From Megaustenia siamemsis (lineage: Eukaryota > Mollusca > Gastropoda > Stylommatophora > Ariophantidae), in the NCBI GenBank assembly GCA_032433765.1, contig JAVIAB010000051.1, forward strand, positions 80,554,847 through 80,618,846: a stretch of 64,000 nt of DNA, read 5' to 3'. Below the pieces are notes generated by a model, which did not search any database, was not told where the DNA came from, and was given only the letters and a program-made list of their open reading frames with translations. Of the stretch, positions 43,665 to 55,199 are shown one piece after another. Both the position numbers and the translations under genes were made by a program. The number at the start of each line of letters is the position of its first letter. Position 1 is the first letter of the stretch.

Positions 43665-44374
43665 GAAGAAGAGTGAGAGTAAAGAAAAGTAAAGTACCCC
43701 CGTCACGCCAAGTGGCGTATAGGGAATATGGTGTTTGTGACCCGTCACGCCAAGTGGCGTATAGGGAATATGGTGTTTGTGACCCGTCACGCCAAGTGGC
43801 GTATAGGGAATATGGTGTTTGTGACCCGTCACGCCAAGTGGCGTATAGGGAATATGGTGTTTGTGACCCGTCACGCCAAGTGGCGTATAGGGAATATGGT
43901 GTTTGTGACCCGTCACGCCAAGTGGCGTATAGGGAATATGGTGTTTGTGACCCGTCACGCCAAGTGGCGTATAGGGAATATGGTGTTTGTGACCCGTCAC
44001 GCCAAGTGGCGTATAGGGAATATGGTGTTTGTGACCCGTCACGCCAAGTGGCGTATAGGGAATATGGTGTTTGTGACCCGTCACGCCAAGTGGCGTATAG
44101 GGAATATGGTGTTTGTGACCCGTCACGCCAAGTGGCGTATAGGGAATATGGTGTTTGTGACCATACATTTTACAGGCCTTCAGCACATGATTTTAGGGTT
44201 AATGTGGTCGGTACTACGCCCGTGCCGCTTTACTTTCCCAGAAAAAAATCAGGTATCCATTTAAGGCTGGGTGAACCGGAAGCCGTCGGTTGGGATCGAA
44301 CCCTACCTCTTGTCCTTTGTTGTCCAGTTCACTAACCACTGAGCTATCGCGGCTGCCATGAAGAAGAGTGAGAG
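43665..44374 (-). mobile_element. SINE1 copy whose 3' end is an 11-unit 42-bp array, with 15-bp TSD
   Basis: The element 43680-44359 has an intact tRNA head (minus A box near 44345, B box near 44298) and body. The last 42 bases of the SINE before the tail are repeated eleven times. Direct repeats GAAGAAGAGTGAGAG at 43665-43679 and 44360-44374 flank the whole unit, so the array lies inside the element. Confidence 0.96.
43701..44162 (-). repeat. 42-bp SINE-tail array (11 copies)
   Basis: The plus-strand unit is CGTCACGCCAAGTGGCGTAT plus AGGGAATATGGTGTTTGTGA plus CC, essentially identical in every copy. Other SINE1 copies have GTGTTAGTGACC at that site, so all units share the private T variant. 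Each unit has a CGCCA-AG-TGGCG hairpin. The 42-bp period creates the 233- and 178-codon frames. Confidence 0.97.
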
Positions 44375-44410
44375 CTATAATGTGTCTCTGATTTGTGGAA
44401 GGAAAAGACG

Positions 44411-44594
44411 CCAATATGACAAAACACATATGGCGTTTATAGAACAATATGACAAAACACATATGGCGTTTATAGAACAATATGACAAAACACATATGGC
44501 GTTTATAGAACAATATGACAAAACACATATGGCGTTTATAGAACAATATGACAAAACACATATGGCGTTTATAGAACAATATGACAAAACACAT
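44411..44594. repeat. 33-bp minisatellite (5.6 copies)
   Basis: Perfect units of CAATATGACAAAACACATAT plus GGCGTTTATAGAA. Confidence 0.97.
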
Positions 44595-44604
44595 CCTGAG
44601 AAGG

Positions 44605-44775
44605 GAGCAAGTGCTGCGGTGCAACATACACTTCTACAAAGTTATACTGACAGCTTTGAGTAAAGGAACAATACAAAATGTATGACTTTTCGGCCTATAC
44701 GCGGCCTTCTTCAGAAAACAGAGACAACACAAACAGATAAATAAGTGGAGATATACTGTACTACATGTTCTGGAG
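44605..44775 (-). repeat. Dispersed repeat with CTGAAGAAGGCC...GCCGAAAAG motif, copy 2
   Basis: Aligned by eye with 17676-17835, shared from the CACTTCTACAAAG.T block to the CTTCTTCAG region. Confidence 0.6.
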
Positions 44776-45035
44776 CAACTACAACTAATACTACAAAGAA
44801 AGAAGAGATTAAATGGGAAGAAAAACGTAAGTATCCGAGAGAGAAATCCCAAATAACAATCCCTAGGTGAGGGGGGGGGGTTAATTATTACTACCACCAT
44901 CTTACTCTCAATCCCACCCACCACCCATAATTTACCGACGCGTTTTGAGAAATGCTGTGACTAGTGGTGCAGCGGACATGGGGAATCTCGACTGCAATGA
45001 AACTGGTTCCTTGGATAGAATATCATTTATATTAT
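44776..45035. other. Unassigned stretch
   Basis: It includes a G run at 44871-44880; nothing else is recognised. Confidence 0.45.
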
Positions 45036-45276
45036 ATAGTTAATTGGACTACAAAGGACAAGAGGTAGGGTTCGATCCCAACCCACGGTTCACCCAGCCT
45101 TTACTGGGTACCGGATTTTTTTTCTGGGAAAGTAAAGCGGCACGGGCGTAATACTGACTTAATTACCCAAAAATCATGTGCCGAAGGTCTGTAAAATTTA
45201 TGGTCACTTACACCATATTACCTATGCACCACTTGGTATGACGGAGGTAATTTACTTTTTTTTTTTTTTTTTTTTT
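45036..45276 (+). mobile_element. SINE1 copy, 5'-truncated, with T-rich tail
   Basis: It begins within the tRNA head (AATTGGACTACAAAGGACAA), keeps the B box, lacks the A box, and has a small deletion after CCCACGGTTC. The tail ends in a 20-base T run. Confidence 0.9.
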
Positions 45277-45423
45277 ACTATATACTTAATGTAGCTTACT
45301 GAATATATATATAATACGATAAAGGGATATTAAGAAGCTAAACTTATAGAGAGATGAGGGAAACTACGACGTCATTCTTATTATACACACTATCTTAATC
45401 TAATGTGGCGATTCATTCTTTAT
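45277..45423. other. Unassigned spacer
   Basis: AT-rich, nothing recognised. Confidence 0.4.
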
Positions 45424-45833
45424 ATATGGATGTGAATCACGGACAATAGGACAACAGACAAGAAAATCACTGGAGTCTGTAGAAATGTGGTTTTACAGAA
45501 GAATGTTGAGAGTACCATGGACAGCTAAGAAGAGTAATGAAAAAGTTCTGAAAGAGGTCAAAGCAAAAAGAGAACTAATTTCCAATATTAGGAAGAGACA
45601 ATCATCATTTTTTTGCCCATGTAATGAGAAGAGAACAACTGGAATATATTGTAACAACTTGAACAATTGAGGGACGAAGAGATAGAGGGAAGCAAAGAGA
45701 AAAAGTAACAGACAGCTTAAGAGAATGGCTTGGCAGAAGGCCAACAACAGAAATGATAAATAGCTGCCGAGATCGAAAATTGTGGAGAGAAATGATCACC
45801 TACGTCAGTAGGCACGGTTCTTGATGATGATGA
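45424..45833 (+). pseudogene. LINE-B 3' fragment
   Basis: It starts in the YGCES.TI block and continues MWFYRRMLRVPWTAKKSNEK, a frameshift near 45610 and SLREWLGRRPTTEM. It ends with a GATGATGAT tail. Confidence 0.9.
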
Positions 45834-45956
45834 TCGTAATCTATGTTATCCTACTCGTACCAAGATAAACTCATGATTTCTGGAGTCTTAGAATTGCTAT
45901 CTCTTCAGTCGCAATGTCAGAGCTAATTTGAGATTTATTTTCCATTTATTCTAGGC
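45834..45956. other. Spacer
   Basis: Nothing recognised. Confidence 0.4.
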
Positions 45957-46354
45957 ACGTACATTTAAGGGTGTCCGGTTAGCGCAATCGATAGGCGGTT
46001 GGCTTACCACGGCAACAGCCGGGGTTCGTTCCCTGGCGAGGACACCTGGGTTTTACTAATTCCCTAAAAATTAGTGGGAGCCGCGATAGCTCAGTGGTTA
46101 GTGAACTGGACTACTACGGACAAGAGGTAGGGTTCGATCCCAACCGACGGCTCCGGGTTCACCCAGCCTTAAATGGGTACCGGATTTTTTCTGGGAAAGT
46201 AAAGCAGCACGGGCGTAATACCGACCACATTACCCCAAAAATCATGTGCTGAAGGTCTGTAAAATATAGGGTCACTAACACCATATTTCCCTATACGCCG
46301 CCACTTGGCGTGACGGGGGGTACTTTACTTTACTTTTACTTTACGTACATTTAA
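45957..46354 (+). mobile_element. Composite SINE: second tRNA-like head fused upstream of SINE1, one 12-bp TSD
   Basis: Direct repeats ACGTACATTTAA at 45957-45968 and 46343-46354 enclose two modules. 45969-46075 is a tRNA-like head: acceptor-type pairing GGTGTCC/GGACACC, A-box-like GGTTAGCGCAATCGATAG, B-box-like GGGTTCGTTCCC with a 5-bp T-stem CCGGG/CCTGG and 7-base loop, then a short body. 46076-46342 is a full SINE1 (A box TAGCTCAGTGG, B box GGTTCGATCCC). The single outer TSD implies one insertion event. Confidence 0.9.
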
Positions 46355-46804
46355 CTCGTGCACAGCTCTGAAATTAGGTTCAAATGTTTTGAATAAGACC
46401 TTTGTTGTTGCACATTTAGAATCCCTCGGCACTGGTCTCGGCAAGCTGGCCCGATATGTGTCCTAGTAATTTGTATCGCTCATCTTGAACGCAGGTCACA
46501 GCTTGCTCCTTGTCTGCTCCGCCACGTTGCAGGCGCTCATTATCCCTGCACGACAACTTAGCTGCCGCCTTCATTATGGGCGTTTATAGAACAATTTCCG
46601 CAGGGGGGATTTCTCTTTCGACTCTTTCCCCTTATTAATTTTCACTTGAACAGATTATCATCTGAAATGGAGGTTAGTTAATGTCTTACAAAATATATTT
46701 TTAGCCAAAAGCTAAGATGAAAAATGTAGTGCAGTAAAAAGGAATATGAATGACCAAATGCACATTTTACAGCGTGAAAAATATATTCATATTAAAGCAA
46801 AAAC
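46355..46804. other. Unassigned stretch with relic of the 33-bp unit
   Basis: GGCGTTTATAGAACAAT at 46579-46595 equals 17 bases of the 33-bp repeat at 44411. No gene recognised. Confidence 0.45.
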
Positions 46805-47180
46805 ATCGGAACTGAAACTACACATTCTAAAATGTTATATCTACTCAACATTCCTGTGTGGTGCAGAAAACATGGACATTAAATAAGAAAACAGAACAGG
46901 AAAAAATCGAAGCCTTTGAAATGTAGATTTATAGGTAAAAGAAATGTTTGGGATGGTAAGAAAAGAAGAAACAGCGAAGAGACAATACCCTATTGATGAT
47001 CATCCTGGGAGGGAAGATACAAGGTAGACGAGGTAGATGTAGACCAAGTCAAAAGTGGACTGATAATATGAAAAGATGAACCCATGACAAGGTGCACTAT
47101 CAGACAGTAGGCAGAGTAATATTGCGCTCCATGGTAGTCAACCTTCGATGTGTAGATGACACCCAATTCATGAATGAAAA
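46805..47180 (+). pseudogene. LINE-C fragment, copy 3
   Basis: Remains include AAAATGTTATATCTACTCAA, AGAAAACAGAACAGGAAAAA, TACAAGGTAGACGAGGTAGA and GCGCTCCATGGTAGTCAACC. It parallels 11905-12330 with many indels. Confidence 0.8.
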
Positions 47181-47675
47181 GCCAAAAGCCATCATTTTGA
47201 ACTCTTGCATCATCTGAAAATTGAAGAAGAACGACACACAACGCATGAGTGACAGCAGTCAGTGCCCCCTAGTTGATCCAGATGCAACTTGTAATTGTCC
47301 CAAAAACCCAACCCTGGTGAAGTAAGGAGAAGGCAAATCCTTTCACTAACCAATACAGCTATTAAACCGTGTTAAAAAGCTTGCACATCGTAAGATGTGT
47401 CGCAACACAACAAAACCTCTTTTTAAGAGCAAACTTGGAGAAGTTACATAAGTATGTATATATTTTTTAAAATTAGTAATAACTGTAAATATAAATGTGA
47501 GGAAGACTACATCGTTGCTGACAATACAGTGGCGGTATAGGTATGCAATTATTTTTCAAGGATGAGGTGAAGTCCAATTTCAGCGAAACATCTTGTGCTC
47601 AGTTAAGACGTGTCTTCAAAGTGTGAGCATTTCAAAGCGAGCAATATTCGTAGAATGGACAAAGGAAATTAAGTC
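47181..47675. other. Unassigned stretch
   Basis: Nothing recognised. Confidence 0.5.
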
Positions 47676-47890
47676 ATAGGAAGATCCATAAATCTTTATT
47701 ATTTCGTAACGTTCCACATCGAAGGTTGACAACTATGGAGCATCTTTTATCAATGTCTCTTATCTTTATACGGCACTTTGTGATATGCTCACTTGTCCAG
47801 CTTTTGTTGAAGTTATCCGCCCACTTCAGTCTTGGTCTGCCTCTGTATTGTCTACCGTGTTCCTTCCCTTCAAAGATGACCATATTTAAC
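47676..47890 (-). pseudogene. LINE-C-related 3' fragment
   Basis: The minus strand reads MVIFEGKEHGRQYRGRPRLK, WADNFNKSWTSEHITKCRIK and VVNLRCGT. It shares the GRPRL.W, KSWTS and VVNLRC.. order with LINE-C but is a diverged subfamily. Confidence 0.75.
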
Positions 47891-48097
47891 GAAAGCAGCG
47901 AAGTGGAGTATGGTCTTGGTCAGATTTGACTCGACAATCCAGTAACGAATCGTAGCATCTATCCGTTATTTGTTTGACACATCGTTGCTGTCAACGAACT
48001 CAACTGTACCAACATAAATCAACCCCAGTATAGACTAAACTACATCATCTGTGAACACATTGTAATGCTCCTATTGTCCATTTCTTGAGACCACCAT

Positions 48098-48330
48098 GAA
48101 GTACCAACCTGCTGGCATAAGCTATCATGTCTCTCCTCAACGTTCTCTCACTGCAGTTGTTTATCATTTCTGTTTTTGACCTCCTACCAAAACATTCTCT
48201 TAAATTAATTTCCATTATTTTGTTCTTGATTTATTTTTCCTTCAATCTTTGTCACAGTATCTTCCAGCTTTCATTACATTGCCAACAAATTGTGACTGTT
48301 CCACTGCGATAGGAACAGGTTATTTTAGAA
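48098..48330 (-). pseudogene. LINE-B-like 3' fragment, strongly diverged
   Basis: The plus strand shows the inverted remains GCTGGCATAAGCTATCATGT, TTGTTTATCATTTCTGTTTT and TTCTCTTAAATTAATTTCC, corresponding to 13645-13745 of the LINE-B copy. Confidence 0.65.
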
Positions 48331-48339
48331 CACCAGTAG

Positions 48340-48600
48340 GTTCTTCAAATGGGAATCAGAGAGTAAAAGAAAAAGAGGCCGACGTAGAGAAACACTAAAA
48401 GAATACTGAGGGGAGAAGCAACACCAGCGGGCATTAGCTCTCTCCGCGGGGTTGAGATGCTCGCCAAGAACAGGGACGTGCAGTAAGATATATAATGTGG
48501 GTCCTGTTAACAATGTGACACTAAATAGCAAAGATTTGCAGAGTCTAGAATTTCTGCCCTATGTGTTGTCTTCAGTTCGATAGGACAATACAGACAATAG
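48340..48600 (+). pseudogene. LINE-K 3' fragment, copy 2
   Basis: KWESESKRKRGRRRETLKEY precedes a stop, then GCATTAGCTCTCTCCGCGGG and a 3' region similar to 19845-19950 (CAATGTGACAC, GCAAAGAT). Confidence 0.7.
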
Positions 48601-49569
48601 GAACGTTCACTGGAAAGTAAACCGTATCATTTATAGAGATGGACTAACGATCACCTTTGATTCATTCTGTTTACGCCTCTGGTGGAAGTTACACTGTGCA
48701 CGTGTTGTAGTGCATGGGATTAGACCTAATTGGTGAGCAGCGAGCACAGCCTCTGTACACGCTTTCTATTCCTTGACGCCATTTGTATTGTTTCATGTCT
48801 TTTTTTTAAAAAACTATTTTTAGTAAAGTTATTAAATAAATTCTTGGATCAAATTTAGTTTCAAGTCATACTTAATATAACATGATGTGTCCAAGAATCA
48901 ACCAATTGGATTTTATTTCTGATGCCAAATCTGGTAAGTCTTGAGCTCCTGATATATATATATATATATATATATATGACGTCATTGCGTTATATGTAGC
49001 GTTTGGTGAGTTTCGTGCTTACGTTGTTTTTCTACTAGTCTATTCACACAATGTTTGACAAATTATGCAAGTACAAAGTTTAATAGATATATGTTGGTGC
49101 CTCATTTGGCAACTTTAAGTTTTGATCTTTTTAAACCACTCTATGTAAATACTCGGACCACAAAGTATTTGACATTTTAAGGAGAATTCAATGTTTGCAC
49201 TATGAGACAAATAAAGTTAATTTGCTTTTATAACTAATTTATCGGAATAGAAAAATAGAACATGTGAGCTATGGAGATACAATGTTATTGTAAGATTTAC
49301 AATTCTTATTAGACTATATAACACATATAAAAGTTCGTAGAATACAACTAGCAATTAGGGTACATGATTATCTTTTGACTATTATTGATAAATATCAACT
49401 TAAATATTTTGACCTCGCATCTTAATCGTCTGGTCTAGCAAAGACTATTCTGCAATTGTAACCAGCGTGAAGGAGAAGTAGGCAGAGAAATAAATGACAA
49501 AATAATATGAAAGAATAGATAGGACCCGACTTTGCAGAGTTCAAAAGGATAACTGAAGATTGAGTGAAA
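48601..49569. other. Unassigned AT-rich stretch with (TA)n at 48953-48977
   Basis: No gene or transposon boundary recognised. Confidence 0.5.
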
Positions 49570-51360
49570 TTGAGAAGTTTGGTGAAGTCTGTCAGTAATG
49601 TCCCAACGATCCTCAGGTTGACAAAGTCTGTCAGTGTTATCCCAACGACCTCCAGATTGACGAAGTCTGTCAGTGTTAATCCAATGATCTCCAGGTTGAC
49701 GAAGTCTGTCAGTGTTATCCCAACGATCCGCAGGCTGACAAAGTCTGTCAGTGTTATCCCAACGACCCCCAGGTTGACGAAGTCTGTCAGTGTTATCCCA
49801 ACGACCTCCAGATTGACGAAGTCTGTCAGTGTTAATCCAATGATCTCCAGGTTGACGAAGTCTGTCAGTGTTAATCCAATGATCTCCAGGTTGACGAAGT
49901 CTGTCAGTGTTATCCCAACGATCCGCAGGCTGACAAAGTCTGTCAGTGTTATCCCAACGACCCCCAGGTTGACGAAGTCTGTCAGTGTTATCCCAACGAT
50001 CCGCAGGCTGACAAAGTCTGTCAGTGTTATCCCAACGACCTCCAGGTTGACGAAGTCTGTCAGTGTTGTCCCAACGATCCGCAGGCTGACAAAGTCTGTC
50101 AGTGTTATCCCAACGACCTCCAGGTTGACGAAGTCTGTCAGTGTTATCCCAATGACCCCCAGTTAAAGTCTGTCAGTGTTGTCCCAACGACCCCCAGGTT
50201 GACGAAGTCTGTCAGTGTTATCCCAACGACCCCCAGGTTGACGAAGTCTGTCAGTGTTGTCCCAACGATCCGCAGGCTGACAAAGTCTGTCAGTGTTATC
50301 CCAACGACCCCCAGGTTGACGAAGTCTGTCAGTGTTATCCCAACGACCTCCAGGTTGATAAAATCTGGCAGTGTTGTCCCAACGACCTCCAGGTTGATAA
50401 AATCTGGCAGTGTTGTCCCAACGACCTCCAGGTTGATAAAATCTGGCAGTGTTGTCCCAACGACCCCCAGGTTGACGAAGTCTGTCAGTGTTATCCCAAC
50501 GACCCCCAGGTTGACGAAATCTGTCAGTGTTATCCCAACGACCCCCAGGTTGACGAAGTCTGTCAGTGTTATCCCAACGACCCCCAGGTTGACGAAGTCT
50601 GTCAGTGTTATCCCAACGACCTCTAGGTTGATAAAATCTGGCAGTGTTGTCCCAACGACCCCCAGGTTGATAAAATCTGGCAGTGTTGTCCCAACGACCC
50701 CCAGGTTGACGAAGTCTGTTAGTGTTGTCCCAACGACCCCCAGGTTGACGAAGTCTGTTAGTGTTGTACCGACGATCCCCAGGTTGACGAAGTCTGTTAG
50801 TGTTGTCCCAACGATCCCCAGGGGTGACAAAGTCTGTCAGTGTTGTCTCTACGATCTCCAGGTTGACAAAGTCTGCCAGAGGCGTCTGTGACCCAAGGTT
50901 GACAAAGTCTGTCAGTGATGTCTCAATGATCCCCAGGTTGACAAAGTCTGTCATGTTGTCTCAACCACCCCCAAGTTGACAAAGTTTGTCAGTGTTGTCT
51001 CAACGATCCCCAGGTTAACAAAGTATGTAAATGTTGTCTAAACGACCCCAAGGTTGACAAAGTCTCTCAGTGATGTCTCAACGATCCCCAGATTGGCAAA
51101 GTCTCTTAGTAGTGTCCAAAACCCTAGGTTGGCAAAGTCTGTCAGTGATGTCTCAACGACCCCAGATTGGCAAAGTCTCTTAGTGGTGTCCACAACCCTA
51201 GGTTGACAAAGTCTGTCAGTGATGTCTCAACTACCTCCAGGTTGACAAAGTTTGTCAGTGTTGTCTCACCGATCCCCAGGTTGACAAAATCTCTCAGTGT
51301 TGTCTCAACGACTCCCAGGTTGACAAAGTCTGTCAGTGATGTCTCAACGACCCCCAGGGA
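49570..51360. repeat. 39-bp minisatellite, about 46 copies (1.8 kb)
   Basis: The unit is GTTGACGAAGTCTGTCAGTG plus TTATCCCAACGACCCCCAG. Distinct subtypes cluster: GTTGATAAAATCTGGCAGTG (50355-50465 and 50627-50690) and GCAGGCTGACAAAG. Divergence and period irregularity rise after about 50820. The 39-bp period gives 200-260-codon frames on both strands, not proteins. Confidence 0.98.
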
Positions 51361-52727
51361 TGATGAAGGGGTAGAATCAAAATGAACCTTTTCGATGACA
51401 TAAAGCTTATTTAAATAATAAAACAAGTGTAAAGACGTGATTATAAACACTTTTACACCTGTCTCTCTTGCAGTTGGATGTATCATATGAGGAAACAATC
51501 TTAAAATTGCAACAGCTTGGTGTACAGTGTCGAACATGTAGAAGTGATAACCAGCACATGGCTGGATGCCTCCATAAATTATCATGCTTCTAAAACCATC
51601 ATTTTGAAAACATATCTGTATCTGTTGAAAGCGTCGTGTGCACCTCTTTGTTTACCGAGAGTACTGTGATGTTAACTCTACGGACAGGGAATAATTATGT
51701 CATTACTTTTTTTCTTCAAATGGCTTATTGTTGTGTATTGACAAAACTGTGTTCTATTTTCGATAGATTTTTTATATCTTTGCGTTATTGGTAAATTGAT
51801 GTTCTCTACACCTCATCATTAGGTCACAACAACTGATGCCTACTAGATTTGTAGAATAAGAGTGCGCTGGTGGTTCCTTGCTCAAATGAGTGTAGGTTTG
51901 GTCATTGTTCGAAGGTCTCTCTTTCGCATTGAAGGATTGTTTTCTGTTTACGATACAAAAGATTGTGCATTTTTTTACTGTCCAATTATTGGGAGATTGT
52001 TCATGGTTCATAGATTGTGTATCTTTTTTCACTGTCCAAATATTATGATTTTGATCATGGTGCAAGTGCTATACGTGATTAATTCACATTTAAAAGATTG
52101 TCAGTTTTTTTGTTTTGTTTTTTACCGTGGTTACAGCTTGCTCACGGTCATGGATTCGTTTCCGCTCCAAAGTTTATTGATTCGCTCTCCGTATGATTAC
52201 AAGTTCGTTCATGATTGAATGATTTTAGACCTGTGCAATGGTTCAAAGCTTGTGAGTTAAGAGCAGAAAGATTGTGAGCTAACTCAAAGTTCAAGGATTA
52301 AGTATTCATTCACAATCTAATGATTGAGGTTTCCTTAAAGATTCAAAGATTGTCCAGGGAGCAATGAGTGTAGGCTAGTTCTTTGCACAAAGAGTAAAGG
52401 TCAGTTTATAGTTTGCTGAAGTTTGACAAGTCTCAACGCAAAGATTATTCCGGGCATACACATTATTGTAATCACGTTCATGGACGCTTATAAATGGCTT
52501 GCAGAATGATCGAACTGCATGTAATTAAAGTGAAGATTTAACCCGTAGAAGTGGGAGTGGCAAACGATAGTAAAAAGCTTAATATATCGTCCACATTCTA
52601 AATGATCGCAGCCTCTACATAAAGTCTACGTAAATAACAGTTAGTTTATCGCTACATTTCCCTTCCTTGTTATTGTTAGTTGCTGAAGTATCTTCATCGC
52701 ACATCACATTGCTATCTATAAGTTATG
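51361..52727. other. Unassigned stretch, partly degenerate repeats
   Basis: From about 51950 to 52350, loose recurrences of AAAGATTGT and TTCACTGTCCAA suggest a decayed tandem repeat. No gene recognised. Confidence 0.45.
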
Positions 52728-52918
52728 GTTAGTCGAAGGACAAGGTATCATTGCAAGCGAATTAAAATCCATAATTGCTGAACCGACCGTGCCAGTGGAA
52801 TCATCCGAATTAAAACTCATCTCATTGAAGGGTCTAAACAAAGAAAGGCAGTTGCAATTCCCATCATAGCAGCTATAGCATACGCCAAAAGAAATAAGGC
52901 CAAGCGGCACCAAAAATG
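52728..52918 (+). repeat. Dispersed repeat H, copy 2
   Basis: The plus strand reads ASELKSIIAEPTVPVESSEL and, further on, IPIIAAIAYAKRNKAKRHQK then stop. The same two peptide blocks occur, inverted, at 55202-55495. Confidence 0.6.
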
Positions 52919-53205
52919 AACGCAGCTGAACTGTCCTTTGTCATACGATTTCATCATTCATCGTAAGCAATCGGAATATCGAAATACGATCAGATGAAAA
53001 ACACAGCTCACTGTATCCTTCAGCATTAACTCAATAGCTCCGGCCACAAGATGGAATTGGAATATGAAGAGACTGCAACAAGGAACACTTTTCAGATAGA
53101 GCCTCAATGGTTCTTGTCACCCATCCACATTGACCGGTATTCCAATGTTAACCAATATTCACTATCTATAAGTGCTCTATTATAGTCGATAACTTCCCGA
53201 TCACA
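52919..53205. other. Unassigned stretch
   Basis: Nothing recognised. Confidence 0.45.
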
Positions 53206-53239
53206 AATCATCCCTTGGTCCCACTGTTGTTTTCTTAAA

Positions 53240-53298
53240 TTTAGGCAACATCTCTTCATTCAGGCAACATCTCTTCAACCAGGCAACATCTCTTCATT
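53240..53298. repeat. Short ~20-bp tandem repeat (3 copies)
   Basis: AGGCAACATCTCTTCATTC-type units three times in a row. Confidence 0.85.
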
Positions 53299-53439
53299 CG
53301 TCCTGTGACTACTTCTCTTTATCGTCAACCCGTGAAAAAGTTGCTGTATGTGTGTACATGTGACATGTCGTACCTTACAGAATGCTGTGATAATTATCCG
53401 TTTCTGCCCTACATTTTCGATGTCAGACTAGTAATTATG

Positions 53440-53590
53440 TGTACAGGATTGCCTTTCCGATCCCTTGACCAGACTTGCTTGTTTTCACGCCTAATATTTG
53501 GGGTAAGATCTCTACTAGTGCTGGCTCTCTGACCCTGATAAAAGCAATCAGCTATGGGTGTCTTGGACCCACAGTTAGTGTAACTTCACA
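53440..53590 (+). repeat. Dispersed repeat N, diverged copy
   Basis: CCGATCCCTTGACCAGACTTG and CTGATAAAAGCAATCAGCTATGGG correspond to 31815-31935. Confidence 0.45.
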
Positions 53591-53591
53591 A

Positions 53592-53843
53592 GAAAGTAAA
53601 GAACCCCGTCACGCCAAGTGGCGTGTAGAGAATTTGGTGGTAATGACCATAAATTGTATAGACCATCGGCACATGTTTTTTGGGCAATGCGGTCGATATT
53701 ACGCCCTTGCCGTTTACTTTCTCATTAAAAAATCCGGTACCCATTTAAGGCTGGATAAACCCATAAGCCGTCGATCAAGATTGAACCCAACCTCTTGTCC
53801 TTTGTAGTCCGGTTCACTAACTACTGAGCTATCGCGGCTCTCT
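53592..53843 (-). mobile_element. SINE1 copy, diverged
   Basis: Full-length order on the minus strand but with many substitutions (B-box region ATCAAGATTGAACCC on the plus strand). No TSD seen. An older insertion. Confidence 0.9.
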
Positions 53844-54892
53844 TATGACTCTACATATTAACTCCACAACACCGAGGGACATGATGTAGAGAAGATATCA
53901 GCCTTTATTATACAAGGTCGTGTCCGCTCCGATGTAAAGTGAGGATGATTCGTCGTCTAAACTATGTGTATGGCGCTTGCCAACTTGGCAGACGTTGTTA
54001 GCGAGCAATCATGATTTGTCACTAGTTTAGTCATATTTTATTGTTTATGCTGGGTGCTGTTATTGACATCTTCTCTTGTAGCCGAATCTGCTGATATCGA
54101 ATAGAGAAATCCTGCAAAAGAGTGAACAAGATACAGTTATTGTGCATGAGCTCATCTCCTTTCTCTGGGCCTTTTGTCTTCTGAACTGTTCTCCATGTGC
54201 TACGATCTGATGTCAGAATTTCCCAGCTTCTTTCGCTGACAGAGAATTCACTTAAGGAAGCCAAGCAACATCCTTATATCTCATCACTGGCCTGTGCTTT
54301 GGTCTGTCTCTGTCAGTAGGTTCGTCATACAATATTTGTTTGGAAGTACGATTGTTTTCCATTCTTCTCACGTGACCCACACCTCAGTCTCCGACTCCTA
54401 AGTGGGCCATGATGGCATGTTCGGCTCATTGCAAGATGTTAGAGTTGGTTACTCTGTCCTGTAGTTGATTTTCAATATCTTGCGAACTTAAACACATGAA
54501 AACTGTTTAAGCTTTTCTCCTTCTTGTATAGTTAGTCCAAGTTTCTGATATACTAAACTAAAATGAATTTAACGGAATCGAACCGAACTAAACAAATCTA
54601 AACTAAACAAAACTAATGTAAACTAAACTTGAACTACTTTAATGATCACCATGCTTGATTCAAGGTTGTTTCTGTACTCATCGCCCTCAGCACTCTGGGA
54701 AACACAACTTTCTATATAACAGCTTCTTAATCGTGAGGGCTGGAGAACAATTGAGTAGACGTCATCAGAAGTAAACAACAATATCCAACGTTGTACGGCT
54801 AACTACATGGGACACTGTTCTTTGATTTCTAACATCATTATGTCACTTTACCCTTTTCGCTACTAGAATCTACTACTCATCTACGATGAGCT
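53844..54892. other. Unassigned stretch
   Basis: Possible degraded minus-strand LINE remains around 54270-54500 (TCTTCTCACGTGACCCACAC resembles a GHVRRME-type C-terminus), too weak to call. Confidence 0.4.
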
Positions 54893-55185
54893 AATGGCTC
54901 ATCGTACATCCCTAGACCGGCCGTACGCTAATCTTACGGTCTGTTGTTTGTTGTGCGACGGGGATAATCTGTCGACTAACTGTGTGTCTATATGTTCGGA
55001 ATAGGAGTCAACAACGATAGCTTAACATCATCAAGCGCTATACATTATTAAGAAAATATGACGATCATCATTTTCAAGAGGGCGTGAACTTCTGATATAT
55101 GGTGGATAGGCGGTGGGGGCAATTGAAGGCTATGCATGAAAAGTGTTCCTTGTTGCAGTTTCCTCATATTCAAAGTCCAGCTTGT
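54893..55185 (+). repeat. Dispersed repeat J, copy 3
   Basis: Near full length, preceded by the small inverted repeat GATGAGC-TAATG-GCTCATC (54884-54902). Matches 14306-14576. Confidence 0.78.
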
Positions 55186-55199
55186 TGCAGGAGCTACTG

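Noticed and set aside
43634..44335. Long open frames of 178-233 codons on the plus strand and 195 on the minus strand
   Set aside because: They arise because the SINE-tail array has a 42-bp period; there is no codon bias or protein family, and frames are open on both strands.
45969..46045. A functional tRNA gene
   Set aside because: Good acceptor and T-arm pairing, but three extra bases separate T-stem and acceptor and it lies inside a TSD-bounded SINE.
49564..50954. 200-263-codon frames in the 39-bp array
   Set aside because: Open frames on both strands and in overlapping phases, as expected from a 39-bp period.
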